From contig NW_006917096.1 in the NCBI RefSeq assembly GCF_000516985.1, forward strand, positions 2,651,606 to 2,715,605: a stretch of 64,000 nucleotides of DNA, written 5' to 3'. Position 1 is the stretch's first letter, and the number at the start of each line of letters is the position of its first letter. The notes below the pieces were generated by a model. It did not search any database and was not told the DNA's origin. It was given only the letters and a program-made list of their open reading frames with translations. Both the position numbers and the translations under genes were made by a program. This DNA is from Pestalotiopsis fici W106-1 (taxonomy: Eukaryota > Ascomycota > Sordariomycetes > Amphisphaeriales > Sporocadaceae). Of this stretch, positions 22,021-34,441 are shown piece after piece.

Positions 22021-23133
22021 TTAGTTCTCTTTGGCAAAAGTGCTAGCCACTATCATAGGAAAGCAAGCTGAAGCTTCAAGGTAGACCTAAAATTTGTGAG
22101 TTGCCTTTGTCCAATGGTTATGGGTTTCTGTACATACCTTGACATATTCTGCGTTGACTTTGATCTTTCCCCACGATATAGCTTCGTCGGGTCGCGCACC
22201 CGCATCACTTCCGTCGAATTCCTGAGCAGTATTGATGTATACTGCATACTCGGCACCGTTGCGCATCAAGTTGGCGTTGGCGATGTGGTGCTTGACTACC
22301 CCACCACCGAGGATGATCATACCGGTCCGTTTTGCGCGCACGGCGATGGTGTTGATACGCCGGATATCCTCGACAATATCAATCTTGAAATGTTGTGGGG
22401 AGGCCTTGTAGGTGTGGAAGTAGAGCATGTCGCCGAGACTGCCATCTGTCAAGGCCGGGCAGAAAACTGGGATGTCATTTTTGTAGGCCCAGTAGTAGAC
22501 GGAACGCTCATCATTGATCTCCTTTCCGAGTCGGTGTATCACCTTGGATGGTGTCCAGTTGATTTCATCATCGGTACCCTTTGTTGCCTCCTGTTCCTCC
22601 AGCATCTTGTCCAGGATAGGCATGACCCAATCTTCAAAAGCACAGTAGTTGGCATTTGGCACCATGAGATTGCCTATACGGTTTAGGCCTTTCGACCTCA
22701 GCTCGGCTCCTGGGGCACTGAAAGAAGACATGTATGTGTCTCCGAGACATTTGATAAAGTCCTCCTCGATGCCGCCGGCCGTTGTGACAATGCAGTCGAC
22801 ATGCTTGTGCTCAACCAGATAGCGAAAGACTCCACGCAGGCCTGACGAAATCATGTTCGAGGTATACCCCAGGAATATAGTCGTCTTTTCGCCCTCGGGG
22901 CCTCGCCACGCCCGCATGTTGTTGATAATGCGCACAGCATCACCCATTGCGCTTGCTTGGAAACCCATATGCTTCATGTTTTCAAGCATATCTTCCACGG
23001 TAATTGGCTTTCCCTTGAATGCATTGAAATCAATCTCTTCGACCTTTTGTGCATCTTTGGGAAGTTCATCAGACGGCACCAGAACAGCCTCAGTTGCTGC
23101 CGAAGGTGGCAGATTTGGGTTCTCTGAGGCCAT
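22021..23133 (-). CDS. dys1: Deoxyhypusine synthase
   Basis: NAD-dependent transfer of the spermidine aminobutyl group to a lysine of eIF5A, the first step of hypusine formation, in the cytosol. Two exons (23133-22138 and 22086-22021) with a 51-nt intron (GTATGT...TTTTAG) give 353 residues. The intron must be removed to obtain the family C-terminus ([18 protein letters not shown]). Visible hallmarks: [19 protein letters not shown] (NAD/spermidine site), the [14 protein letters not shown] segment, [16 protein letters not shown], and [38 protein letters not shown], which includes the catalytic lysine (the Lys of VVKHH). Length and motifs are complete, so it should be an active enzyme. Confidence 0.96.
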
Positions 23134-25427
23134 GGTATTGATCGTGCGTGGATCTGCAAGCGTGTGTGGCTTGGGTTGAACTTGTGTGTAAATCCGGCTG
23201 TTTGCGAAAAAGAGAGTCGGCTGTAAAGAAGAGCCTTGAATTGAAAGGATTGATTATTGATTTTCTTCTTCTTCTCCCTTTTTGTTCAAATGAACTGTTT
23301 GTTCGCCTCGATTTTGAGGTTAGAAAATAGTGACTCCGCAAGACCCTGGACCTGCGTGTGGCCGAATGCGTATAAAAGAAGTCTAGAGTGGGACGCTGCC
23401 TGGCCGCCAAGGATAAAGGCAATGGGAATCACAGATCGCGAACCCTTGTGCAAAAACGATATAGATAAGGTATGCACAAGTATCTTGGGCCTTTTAATTG
23501 ATCAATATAACCATGCTCAGTTGATCGAAATTCATAGATCAAAATTTGTCGTCAGGTTTGCGATCGGATATAAGTCCATCACTATTTGGGATGGGAAAAA
23601 TGTGATGTAAACTTTTTAACGTCTTGGATGCAAATACGGCTGTTAAAAGTGGGTATTGTGGTGATTTTTTTTTTCTCCCGCTTCCCTTGGCTAGCCACAG
23701 CGCCACAAACGAATGCCAACACCACCTGACACTTCGTCCAACAGGGACCAACGCCATTCTGTGTACACTCTACCAGCCGCTGAGCGGCGGCGGCGCGGTT
23801 TAGCAGCACGCTTGGCACGCACCCAGGTTGTACAGATTACATGGCAGTTCCAGATCCCCACAAGTCTATCGGGGCATAGGCACCGAGCGCCCCGAGAAGA
23901 ATATTTGAAAGCAGTCAGGCAGTCTGCATACACAGAATAATACTACAAATGTATTATGTTGTGTCTATGCTGCCAGGAAAGAAGCTCGTTTGGATCGTTA
24001 CATAGAATTAACGATTGCTTATCTACATTTACCCAATCATTCCACGATCATTTCGCAAATTTTGTACATGTATCTAACGCCTATCAATTACTACACAAGT
24101 AGTATATGTAGTATTCAGGGGAAATGTGTGAGAGTAGGCACATCCATGGATAGATAGATACTCCCTACCTGACTTCTGCACGGGGCCTGGGAGCACTTGA
24201 GTTGATGCCAGATGCGTGTTGGCGAATCCCTGCCTGGATCAATGTGTAGGCATGTACATTGGGTAGGTACCTTTTTACTGTGTAGTGGAACATCAAGAAC
24301 CGTTGACATAAGCACCGAGAAGCACAGCAAACTTGCGAGTCAGTGCCACATGTTCAAACTTATAGGGGGAGGTATCATTGGTGTAATACATCACCTACAT
24401 CTGCCCACCCTAAAATATCATGGGCAAGATGTATCATCCTTCGGACTCGAGGCCTCGCGTATATAGTGGTGGGATATCCTCCTGTAATACATATTAGACA
24501 CCAACCCGACTACCTAGGTAGCTCTACTTACCACGCCAAGCGATGACAGAAGCGCATGAAAAGTTGTGAACAGCTTTTCAAATTCCGACATTCGACTGTG
24601 GGAACCCATCAATTAGATACGCATTGAGCTCGAGGAGTAATGATGTATCACTCGAAGGTACCACGGTGATAGATGCCTCGGGCTAGGTAGGTACCTAGGT
24701 AGGGGGGCTGGGATTGGGTCGGTGTTTTCCATCAAATGGGCTTGCACGGGATGGACGGGGCACGTCTCTTGCAGATGGTGCGGGCGACCAGATGCAATTA
24801 ACGTTAGCGCATTTCCACCCCATGTCAGTGAGGCCTGTCTAAGGTAGCCGCCGCTTGGGCAAAGGTTTTGGTTGTTTTCGAGATCTCCAATTTCAGCCTC
24901 TTTTGATCTCTTCCTCAACTTCAGTTGCTTATTCCCAGACGCGATCGGACACAACGCCGCAAGGTCAACGCAAGCCAACGTTCTTGGTAACCCCCCATAG
25001 TTTGGACTGCCGAAAAGTCTCCATACCTTTCCGCATCCACTGACCGACCGTCCACCTGCTTTGTGCGCCATCAAGGACACTCGAATATACGTAGCAGCTC
25101 AGGTCGCAAGACTGCCTAGGCCCCGGCCATCAACCACGTATCCGCAAGAGACGAAGTCAAAAAGCCAACACGCCGAGAGACACATAACCCAAAGCAACAA
25201 CCTTTTTTGCTTGTTGCTAACCACGTTTACCATATGAGAAACCTTCAGGACCTTGCTGAGCGGTGGCCATAAACCGCAGCAGCGGAACATGTATGTATTA
25301 ATGATATACCTCCCTTCGTAGTCCCCTCGTTTCCTCTCCCAACCCGTGATCATGTCATGCAAACATCAGAATAAAGTGCTAGCGCACAAACATATGATCG
25401 TCGATAAGATGCTGTTAATACCGTTCC
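23134..25427. other. Divergent intergenic region between deoxyhypusine synthase and SNT1
   Basis: About 2.3 kb. The 23.2-23.7 kb part is the DHS promoter side, and 24.9-25.4 kb is probably SNT1 5' UTR/promoter. The central part has several TACCTAGGTA-like palindromes (24170-24700). Minus-strand open frame 24613-25080 has no recognisable domain. Confidence 0.45.
24683..24702. repeat. CTAGGTA tandem/palindromic motif
   Basis: Two CTAGGTAG units around a GGTACC core, read as CTAGGTAGGTACCTAGGTAG. Related copies lie at about 463, 14923, 24263, 24512, 34093-34115, 42170 and 49180, all intergenic. Confidence 0.6.
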
Positions 25428-28400
25428 ATGGCACCCCGCTCTATCCCATACACCCAGCCAGATAGACGGCACAAACCTGCATCTGGCTACACCTCTCGCC
25501 ATCGCTCTACGAACCGCCCCGCGTACCTTGACACCAATGCTCATCACACACTTTCTAGGGCTTCCCGCTACTCCGGCTCACGCTATGACGGCGATACTCG
25601 CAATAGATCAAGATCCCGTGATCGTTCCCCTGGGGATAGGTACAATGACCGCGCGTCTCAATATAGTGATGGGGGGCCGCGGAGAGCATCAGGAGAGAAC
25701 CGCGCCAACTCGGCATTTCAGACGAATCGCGACAGCTTTCGTGACACTTTGCCGAGGGATACCCCCAGAGGTCCTCGTGCCTTGTTAGATGCACCAAGCG
25801 GGCCGCGCGGGGGTGGCATATCCGGCGACTTTCGTGGACGGGGCCGCGGCCGCGGCCGTGGCTGGCGAGATGACAGTCGCGACAGAGGCAGAGATCGTGA
25901 TATTGACTTTCGGGACAGACGTGACTCGACATACCGTGATGAACGTAGTCGAGAACGGGAAAGAGATTGGCGGGACAGGGATCGCGACAGCTTTCGAGGT
26001 CGTCGGCCGTCGCCTCGTGGCAGATCCCCTCCCGGCAGAGACTTTCGCGACTTGAGAGATGCACCCTTGGGTGTCGATGCGGAAAGAGCGCGACGAGGCT
26101 CGAGAGATGGACCTTTGTCTGCTGGATCCTCCAACTCGGATCCCCCCTTTGGACCCTCGTCGTATCGTGGTGGATTTGGTGGTCGTGGCCGGGGGCGTGG
26201 CCGTGGTGGCGACCGGGACAGAGGCCGTGGTAGAGGCTTTTATGACGACAGAGATCGAGACAGGTACGGGCCCGGGGCTCGGGCGCGTTCCCAAGAAGGA
26301 CGTTTCCGCGATCGGGATGATCGGGATCGAGAACCGCGGTTCTTCGACAATGACAGTCGCCCACGCGACCTCCGGGACGAGCGTGATCTTCGGGAGCGTG
26401 AAAACCGTGCCAAGATGGAACGCACCTCGCACGAGCCACCACCTTCGAGCCGAGATGTGTCGCCGCCACCCATTGCGCCCGCTGCACCTTCATTTGGGTC
26501 CATACCAAATCGAACTGCGTCCATCTCCGATGCAACAGCCCCTACAGCTAATAAGGCACCTCCAACCGGCCCGCGTGCTTTGAAGGACGAGCGCCCTCTC
26601 CCTCCAGGCCCTGCCACAAACAGCGATGCACGGCCGCCGCCCACTGGCCCTTCAAAACCGCCATTTGCCGATGGTGCACCTCCAATACCTTCAGGTCCCC
26701 GTGCTCACGGCTACACTCACACGCCCAGAACTGGTCCTTCATCAAAGCAGTGGATCAATCCGAATTTGAAGGGTGGACCAGAGTCTCCAAAAATGAACAG
26801 GTCTCAGGGTTTCGTCCCAAGCCGCTTTCCAGGGTACCGTCCTGAGAGTTCAAGTTCAGACCAACCTACAGACCCTGATCGGCGGCCACGCAGTAGTGAT
26901 GCTCAAGACTCTTATGATCGGATGGATGGCCAGAATCGCGATGTGCATATGCACGACGTCGATGATCATGATCGCTATGCTCGGAGGCCCCGGTCCGCCG
27001 GCTCTTTCGATCGCGAATATAGACAGCAAATATCCCCCACGACAGTGCTGCCTGATTCTGCGCGCTCCCGAGATCCGAACGACCATGGCTTGAGAGAAAA
27101 CAAAACCATCGAAGAGAAGACATCAAGGCCAGTGGTTGACGTACCGAGGACGCATATTGAATTCAAGCGTTCACTAAAGCATGGAACGATCACACTCCCG
27201 CGGAAGCAGCCAAAGGCCACAATACTGGATCAATCATCGGAATCAGACGACGAAGAGTTTGAACATGTTATCGAGACTAATCTTCTTGAAGCGGAAACAA
27301 ACCTTAAGAAACTAGAAGTTATCGAGGATGCTGGTTCTACGGACGTTTTAGTTCGCCATTCAATCCTCTCCTTGGAAGCTGCCGACAAACTCGCTACGGA
27401 CGCGGAGGGTCTGCAGTCTATGATTGGAGCTGTACCCGAAACCCCAGAGGTAGACAAAGTTTTAGAGGACTTGGTGGAGCTAAAGGCAGAAACACCAAAG
27501 GATGGTCCATCCCCTGCTCCTGCTCCAGAGCCTGTGACTTCGACTGCTGAGCCGGAAATCCAACAGCCCGAGAAGATAGTGCCTCACATCGTTGCTCCTT
27601 CGTTGCCACCCGTCCCTGAACTTCCACACCCATCAATCGAGGAGGATGTTGAGATGATATCTGCTGAAGGTCATGCCATTGAGGAACCAGAAGTTAAGGA
27701 ACCAGAAGCCAAGGCACCAAAGACGGATGACCAAGATGTAATTATGGAAGATGTTGCTGACACTGTCAAGTCTGCACTTGGGTCACAACTGGAGGTACCT
27801 CGTGTCAATGGGCTCAAGTCCCCACGGTCTCACCCATCCTCGGTTGGTCCTGAAGAAGAGTCGGCTCTGTCAAAGGAGGAAAGCAAGCAGGGTACATCGA
27901 CCCCTTCGCCCCCCGAGGATGATGATGAAACGGATGTTGACGAGGACATTGACCTTCGGACTGTCGAGACAGTTCGTGTTCATATGATGACCCCGCCTCT
28001 GGACTCGTTGCCAGACTTCAACGAAGTGCCGTGGTTTCAGGACCAGCCATTTGTCAAATCTCTCGAGTCTCCTCAGCCAGCCTTGAACAATTTCATTCTC
28101 AAGCGGATGAATGAAGATGCTCATGAAGTCGGTACGGAGCAGTCAAAACAAAGAAAGTTGTATGAGCACGACTACGAGGCTTATCTTAGATTTACCATGT
28201 CAGACGACCCTGTGGCCGTGCAGAGCCGAGAAAAGTTTACCTACATACCCGGAGCTTCGGACGTTCCCGTGCAGAAACCGGGATTCAACAACGAGGGCAC
28301 CAAACCTGAGTCAACTAGGCGTAGTAGATATGCTACAGAGCGCGACATGGAAAGAATTCTGGAAGAGTCCAGGCGGCAAGAAGAAGAAAAGCGCGAGCGT

Positions 28401-30377
28401 CAACTGCGGGCCGAGAAGGAAAAGTATAGAAGCGAAAAGGAGGCCATTATACCCGACCAATTCCAGACGCAGCAAGAAAAGGACAACCAGTTTTATGTTG
28501 ACGAAACAGGGCGAACCAACCCAGAAAAGGTTATCGCTGCATGGGAGGTTCTGCCACCGACCCAGAATTTCAGCGAAGAAGAAGTTAAGCTCTTCGAGAA
28601 GGCTTACATGGAATTCCCGAAGCAATGGGGCCGAGTTGCCAATGCGCTGCCGGAACGAGATTTTGGCACCACCATTCAATTCTACTACCTTTCAAAAGGC
28701 AAGGAAAACCTCAATCTCAAGGAGAAGCTTAAGCGCCGGCCGCGGCAGCGAAGGAAGCGCAACGGCAAGGGTCGTTCCAGTGCCCTCGTATCAGAGCTCC
28801 CTGAGCATGAAGAGTCACAGGATACCGGTGAAAATGGGGAGAGACGTCGGCCTCGACGCGCTGCAGCGCCTACCTTTAATTCCGAGGCTACCCCTGCAGC
28901 AGACAGCGAGAATGCGACTGGTGCCTCAACTCCTGGGCGTAGAGGAAAAACTGGCGACGGAACAGAAAAACCCAAAGGTCGTGGCCGCAAGGCCAGGGAC
29001 AAGCAAGAAAAGCAAACGAGAGCTAACCAAACGCTTGCTGCTGGGCCTCCTCCGACTACCAGCAAAGGTAATCGATCTAGATCTAGCTCCAGGGTTCAGA
29101 CCTCGGAATGGGCTACGACCCAACCACCTCCTGCTGATGCTTCCCAAATCGCTTCGGCCTTTGAATTAGGTTCTGGTGGTATGCAGGCAGCCGCTGTCTC
29201 CATACAACCGCCCTTTACAGCTGTGCAACCACTTCGTAGCCCGGAACGGACAGTCATACCCACAACAGTGCCAGACATGGCTCCTCCCTTGCGCCCTGAA
29301 CCGCCCCAGCCTGGGGTTGTGCCCTCATTCGAGGTCACTCAACAACGCCCAGCGACAGAGCGAAAGGCAGGCTCATCAGCTTCGAGCTATTGGAGTGTTT
29401 CCGAAGCGACAGATTTCCCCTTTTACCTTTCGGCATTTGGTAGTGATTGGCACAAATTGTCCTCGCATATGGGCACCAAAACTTCGGTGATGGTATGTCT
29501 GGCACAACCTTGATGTCATAATTTATGCTAATGATTCCCCAGGTCAAAAACTATTATCTCAGGCAGAAGGAGAACGGCAAGAAGGACTGGGAAGAGCGTG
29601 TCCGCGAGGCCGATGACAAGAAAGCGAGGGGCGAGAAACTTCCTTTTCCGCCGCCTCCTACCCCACCAGTCAAGAAGGGCAGATTCGACACGACACCGCT
29701 GAACCGAACTCTAGTTTCGGATACCATCATGGAAGACGCTCCACCGCCCAAGATTGAACCACCAGCAGTCGTGCAGCCTATGACTGGCCGGTTTAATGTT
29801 CCAATCGCTGCACAACCTCAACAAGCAGCCATAATGCAGTCGTCTCCCTTCAGCCAACCTGCCTCAACCGGGGTGCCTGCCCCTGTACAAGCTGCGACGC
29901 AGCCACTTGGTCAGCCTGTTGTTTCTCAAACGATGTCTCCGTCAAACAGACCTCTTCGTGCTCCATTTGGATATCCTGAGAGGGAACGCGAGGTTCTGCA
30001 GACACCCGTGAGAACCTCGCTTCCAATGCAAGCACAGGCGCAAATGACGCCGGTATCTGAACCTCCCTCTATGCGGCATCCATTACCTGGTTCCGCAGTT
30101 GTCGAGGCTCCTGTCGAGAGACAGAAGATGGAAGTCAAGCCTCCCAAAGAGCCAATCATCCAGGAACGTACGCCACTTCGGGTTGTCAAGCAAGAGCCTG
30201 ATGCGCCAATTGATCCTTATTCTCGTGTGGATCCATACACGTTACCACAGCAGCCGAGCCATATTGTCGCCCGAGAAAGCATGCCCATGTCAAGAGCCCC
30301 CGAGCCTCCAAGGACTGCTGCTTCAGTTCCGCCCCAGGTGGTATCGTTCGGCAGCATTCTCCATCAGCAGCAGCAGC

Positions 30378-30408
<31 letters not shown>

Positions 30409-31789
30409 GCAGCAGCAGCAGCAGCAGCAACCACCTGTCCGCGGTGGTATGATGACTGACATGCACCCTTCTTCGCCAGCCCCGCCTCGACCTCTTTCAA
30501 CTTTGTCGCGGCCTGGTAGCGATGTGGGCGTTCTGCCAGAGTACACCCGTACACCTCCAATGCAATCTACTCCACCAGTGGCCCCCCCGCCGGTGGTATC
30601 GTCTAAGCCCAAGACTAGCAATATCATGTCCTTATTGAACGATGAGCCTGCTCCGCCTAAAAGGCTTTCCGAGGTGCCTTCTGCCATGAAACCATCCGCC
30701 ACTCCACCTCCGGCTAGTAGTCTGTCGCGGCCGCCCCCGGCTCCTCCGGCCCCAACGCAGATGCGGCAACAAGCGCCTCCCATGGCGGATGCCCAAGCTT
30801 ATGGACATTTCGGGCGTCCCCCGCCATCAGCGCCTTCGTCGATGCCTGCCTTGAAGCCGTACACGGCGTCTCCACAGACTCAGCCCATGAGTACACCACG
30901 GCACATTGCAATGGAGTCCCCAGCCGAGCGTCCGGAACGAGATTTCTATAGGCACCAGCGGCAATTTTCATCACCTCATCAAGCACATGCAATCTCGCCA
31001 CAAGCAGTGCAGCCGTACCCTCCTCCTACGCCCTCTGGGCAAATGCCATATCAATCACAGCCAGCCTACCCATATGGAGCACCAGCACCACCACCTCCCT
31101 CTGCAGCATCTCCGCCTCCCCAGTATGGCGGTCACCCGTCAGTCCCGAGAGGCCACGAGCCTCCCCCTGCTCCTGTTCGAGAGATGGGCTGGCCAGGCCC
31201 ACATTCAAGTCACGGTATGCAGCAGCAACAGGCACCGCAACCGCAGCAAGGCTGGGCGCCAAAGTCTGCACAGCCGCCCCCGGCGCAGTCTGCGTGGGCG
31301 GCTCAACATGCGGCATCGACACCAAAGCCTCCACCACCAAGTAGCTCTGTGCCACCGCAGCCAACATGGGCCGCGCCTCGCACTCACGACCCCCGCGATG
31401 CGTTGAACCTCCGCGACGCCCGGGATACTCGCGGGGACCCCCGTGATATGTATCATCAGCCTCATCGAAGTATGCAACCCCCAATGCAGACACCTTATGC
31501 GCCTGCTTCGCGTGCGGCTGAGCCGCCGCCGCCGCAGCCCCCATCGGCTTACCCACGATATGCCAACACTCCTGTACCAGGTCGAGATCTTCGCGACCCC
31601 GGGCCTCAAAGGAGTTATACCCCCAATCCTTATGATCACAGGGGGGCATATCCGCCGCCCCCGCAGGACATGCGTGAGGCACAGCTTCGTGAGCAGCAGC
31701 AGCAACAGTCCATTCTGCACCAGCAGCTCCGACCGCAGGAACCACCGCAAAGCATGTACGATCGTAGACTCGACAGATATGGCCGCTAG
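25428..31789 (+). CDS. snt1: SANT/Myb-domain corepressor Snt1 (Set3 complex type)
   Basis: Very large nuclear protein of 2103 residues, related to yeast Snt1 and animal NCoR/SMRT, which scaffold Set3/HDAC complexes. Two exons (25428-29492 and 29543-31789) are separated by a 50-nt intron (GTATGT...CCCCAG). The intron lies within the second SANT domain and joins SVM to VKNYYLRQK. SANT1 is at about 1037-1085 (FSEEEVKLFEKAYMEFPKQWGRVANALPER) and SANT2 at about 1317-1370 (YWSVSEATDFPFYLSAFGSDWHKLSSHM). The N-terminal 330 residues are Arg/Gly/Asp-rich with RGRGRG and RDRD repeats, suggesting RNA binding. The C-terminal 700 residues are Pro/Gln-rich with a 22-Gln run at about 1630-1651. Basic patches follow SANT1. 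Confidence 0.92.
30365..30430 (+). repeat. CAG/CAA trinucleotide repeat encoding 22 glutamines
   Basis: 22 consecutive Gln codons: a CAG block, a central block of about ten CAA, then a CAG block. The in-frame purine interruptions keep Gln while breaking the pure repeat. Length variation between strains is likely. Confidence 0.95.
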
Positions 31790-32284
31790 CTTCAATCTTA
31801 TGGCTGGCTTGTGGACGAGGATTGTTTCTTGTTTGTTCTTTATAAAATATATGCAAGAGCAGGAAAAGCGTTGTTCTCGCCTGACGAGATGTACACTATT
31901 TCCTTTGGCTCTCTTATCATTGTCGTGCATGAGAAGTGGCTGATACATGTTTATGGGAGTTATCGTTGAAGGATCATTTACGCTTGGTCACTCGGTAACA
32001 ACACGTTGTATGGCGTTTCTCTCTCCTTTTTGTTTTTGTTTTTTCTACGTGCGGCTGGTCGTCATGAGACAATGACAGAAACCTTTGTAGGCCCAACATT
32101 CTGGCCAGGCTTGTAAATGGAAAACCAACACCTCGCTGTATGTAGTTTTCTGTACAAAACACGTAGATAGCATATTCAAAACTTATTGAACTGTCACATG
32201 GTCATCTCTCGTTCGCTGAAGCGTGTCAAGACTGCTGTATGCATTGAATGAATTGATCCTATTTCATGACAGTCTAACTGGATT
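31790..32284. other. Convergent intergenic region SNT1 / ALG2
   Basis: Facing 3' ends of two genes, with no additional gene. An AATAAA-like TATAAAATAT near 31840 may act in SNT1 3' end formation. Confidence 0.5.
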
Positions 32285-33757
32285 TTACAAATTTACAGCC
32301 ACGGCTACAGCGGCGCCTACGAGACCACCGAGAAGGGCTATTACAAAGAGGACCGGAGCGTACGAGCCCGGCTTGGTCTGTTGCTGCAAAATCTCATCGC
32401 AGATGCCATCAATGCGCTCCGCCATCTGCACGTCTCCAAAATTATCTCGGACGCGGGAGATGCCCGTCTGACGCATCTTGTCGAGCTCGCCATTGGACAG
32501 TTGGTGAAGAACTCGGTCCATGACCTCGGTCCACGCCTCCACCTTGCTAGGTGATCTGAGCCAGCCCGTCTCGCCCTCGAGCACCGTCTCGGTGGGACCT
32601 CCGGTATCCGCGGCCAAGACGGGGACACCTGCCAGCATCGCTTCCAGGGGGACGATGCCAAAGTGTTCATTGGCGGGTGTGTATACTAGAAGCTGTGTAG
32701 AGTTCAGAAGCATCTCCTTGAGCAGATTTGGCACCGACAGGAGGAACAGGACCTGGACATCATCGGGCACCTCCAGGGCACCTACGATGGTCTTGGCAGT
32801 CACGTTGCTCAGGCCGAGAGAGTTGGCGAGCTCAACCAACTCATTGTGGTAGCCCACGTTCTCGGCCACCCTGCTGTCGTACCCACCAGCAACGACGAGG
32901 CGGACGCCCTGTCGGGCCTGTGGGGTCAGTCCGGCATAGGCCTTGATGGCCAAGGCCACGTCCTTTTTGCGCTCAAAGCGGTTGATGCTGAGCAAGAACT
33001 TTTTGCCGTTCCACAGCGGCTTGCCCTGTTCGACCTCGGGGCTCTTGTTGGTCTTGGTGTCGACGCACGGGTAGACGGTCTTGAGGTCGCGCTTCTTGGC
33101 CAGGCCGGGCCAGGTGCGACTGACGACGCCCTTTGTAAAGTTTGAGTTGACGGCAATGGCGTCGGCAAAGCTCATGCTCCACTGCTCGAGCCAGTCAAAG
33201 GGGATGCGGTAGATGCGCTTCCACCATTTCTGGCGGCCCTGGGCGAGGAGGAGATCGGGAAAGTGGCAGTAGAAGAAGATGCGACCGCGGGGGTAGAGGT
33301 ACTGGAGCAGCGGGAGGCCGGCGCTGAGCTGATCGATGAAGAAGGCATCGGGGGAGAGGTCCTTTAGCTCCGAGTTGAAGTGAATCTGGACCATAAGGTG
33401 CAGTTGTCGCAGTATGGCGCAAAGGATGCTGAAGCGAGACAGGATGGAGGATGGAATGATGGTATTGCCGCGGACTCGAACATCGAGGGTTCCTGGAACA
33501 AGAAGTATAGGTCAGTTCCGTATTCTTTGTATACGACTGTATCGTCGGCGCAAATGTGGAGGCTATTCACACGTACCATCGCGAGCTTCATCAAAGCAGT
33601 GACTCGGATCGCAGTGGCTCGTGAAGACTACGACCTTGTGGCCGCGATTCTGCAGGCCCACGGCAGCGTCAACGACTAGGCGTTCGGCGCCGCCAATGCC
33701 CAGGTCGGGGTGCAGGAAGACAATGGTCTTGCCGGAGGATGCTTTCTTGTCGGCCAT
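32285..33757 (-). CDS. alg2: Alpha-1,3/1,6-mannosyltransferase Alg2
   Basis: GT4-family enzyme of the ER cytosolic face. It adds the second and third mannoses to the dolichol-linked oligosaccharide in N-glycan assembly. Two exons (33757-33577 and 33492-32285) with an 84-nt intron (GTACGT...TTCCAG) encode 462 residues. Evidence: N-terminal [19 protein letters not shown] (GT-B glycine loop), [36 protein letters not shown], and the E(x7)E donor-site motif [11 protein letters not shown]-terminal hydrophobic anchor of about 20 residues ([25 protein letters not shown] region) is visible. Length is close to yeast Alg2 (503). All motifs are intact. Confidence 0.96.
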
Positions 33758-34441
33758 GGCTGTCTGATTATCGCCTGGCCATGCCCTTGTAAGAAAAATT
33801 CAAATACAAAAAGGAAAAAGGGTGGCTTGCTCGGCCCTTTGGTGGAAAGGTGACGGACAGGACTGGCCGGAGCTTGAGCTTGACGCGCCAAGCAGTAGCA
33901 GTAGCAGCGCCTTGTCTCTTCGCTTGTCTGGCCTCTTCAGCCCTACGATTACGACTACGTACCCCCTCGACCCCACCATGGCATTTAACGCCCTTGCATA
34001 CATTAGGTTGGTATCCATATTCGCCTATCGCGGCGGAAATAGTTGACGCAACCCCCCGGTCTGTAGGGTACATAGGTTGTCAACGGGGTGCCAAGTAGGT
34101 ACCTTGATAAGGTAGGTATAATTCTGCAGGTAGACAACAGACTTCCATGTTCGGCTCCCATAAACTTGATCATTATCTACGGAGTACCGAATCAACAAAA
34201 CCAACCTCCATCTCCGACACCCAAAAATTGCCTCGGAACAGCTGCCCAACAACATGTATGTTGGAAATGTTAAATATGATTGACTTGTCCCAACCCTTTC
34301 GTAGTTTTCCCCTAGATACTTGACCCTGACCGAATCATGAGAACCAAAAAAACAGCCAATCATCCAATCAATACACCATCCAAGCAAATAAAAAAATCAC
34401 ATACAAACTATTCACCTTAATTTTCATCTCATCTCAATATA
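33758..34441. other. Divergent intergenic region ALG2 / small secreted ORF
   Basis: No gene supported. Contains AAGTAGGTACC and AGGTAGGTAT motifs near 34093-34115. The last 60 nt before 34442 are A- and C-rich without G, as in fungal 5' UTRs. Confidence 0.45.

Noticed and set aside
24613..25080. 155-residue minus-strand frame
   Set aside because: No recognisable domain and no supporting splice or promoter signals; overlaps the region of repeated TAGGTA motifs.
25555..26535. 326-residue minus-strand open frame opposite the SNT1 start (and overlapping 25785-26432, 25718-26134)
   Set aside because: It mirrors the Arg/Gly/Asp-rich repeats of SNT1. Such codon bias opens the antisense frames. No domain or independent start context.
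29493..29524. Premature end of SNT1 at TGA 29511-29513
   Set aside because: The stop lies inside a 50-nt GT-AG intron. Removing it restores the second SANT domain.
30364..30783. Minus-strand frame with a long poly-Cys end
   Set aside because: Antisense translation of the CAG/CAA repeat of SNT1.
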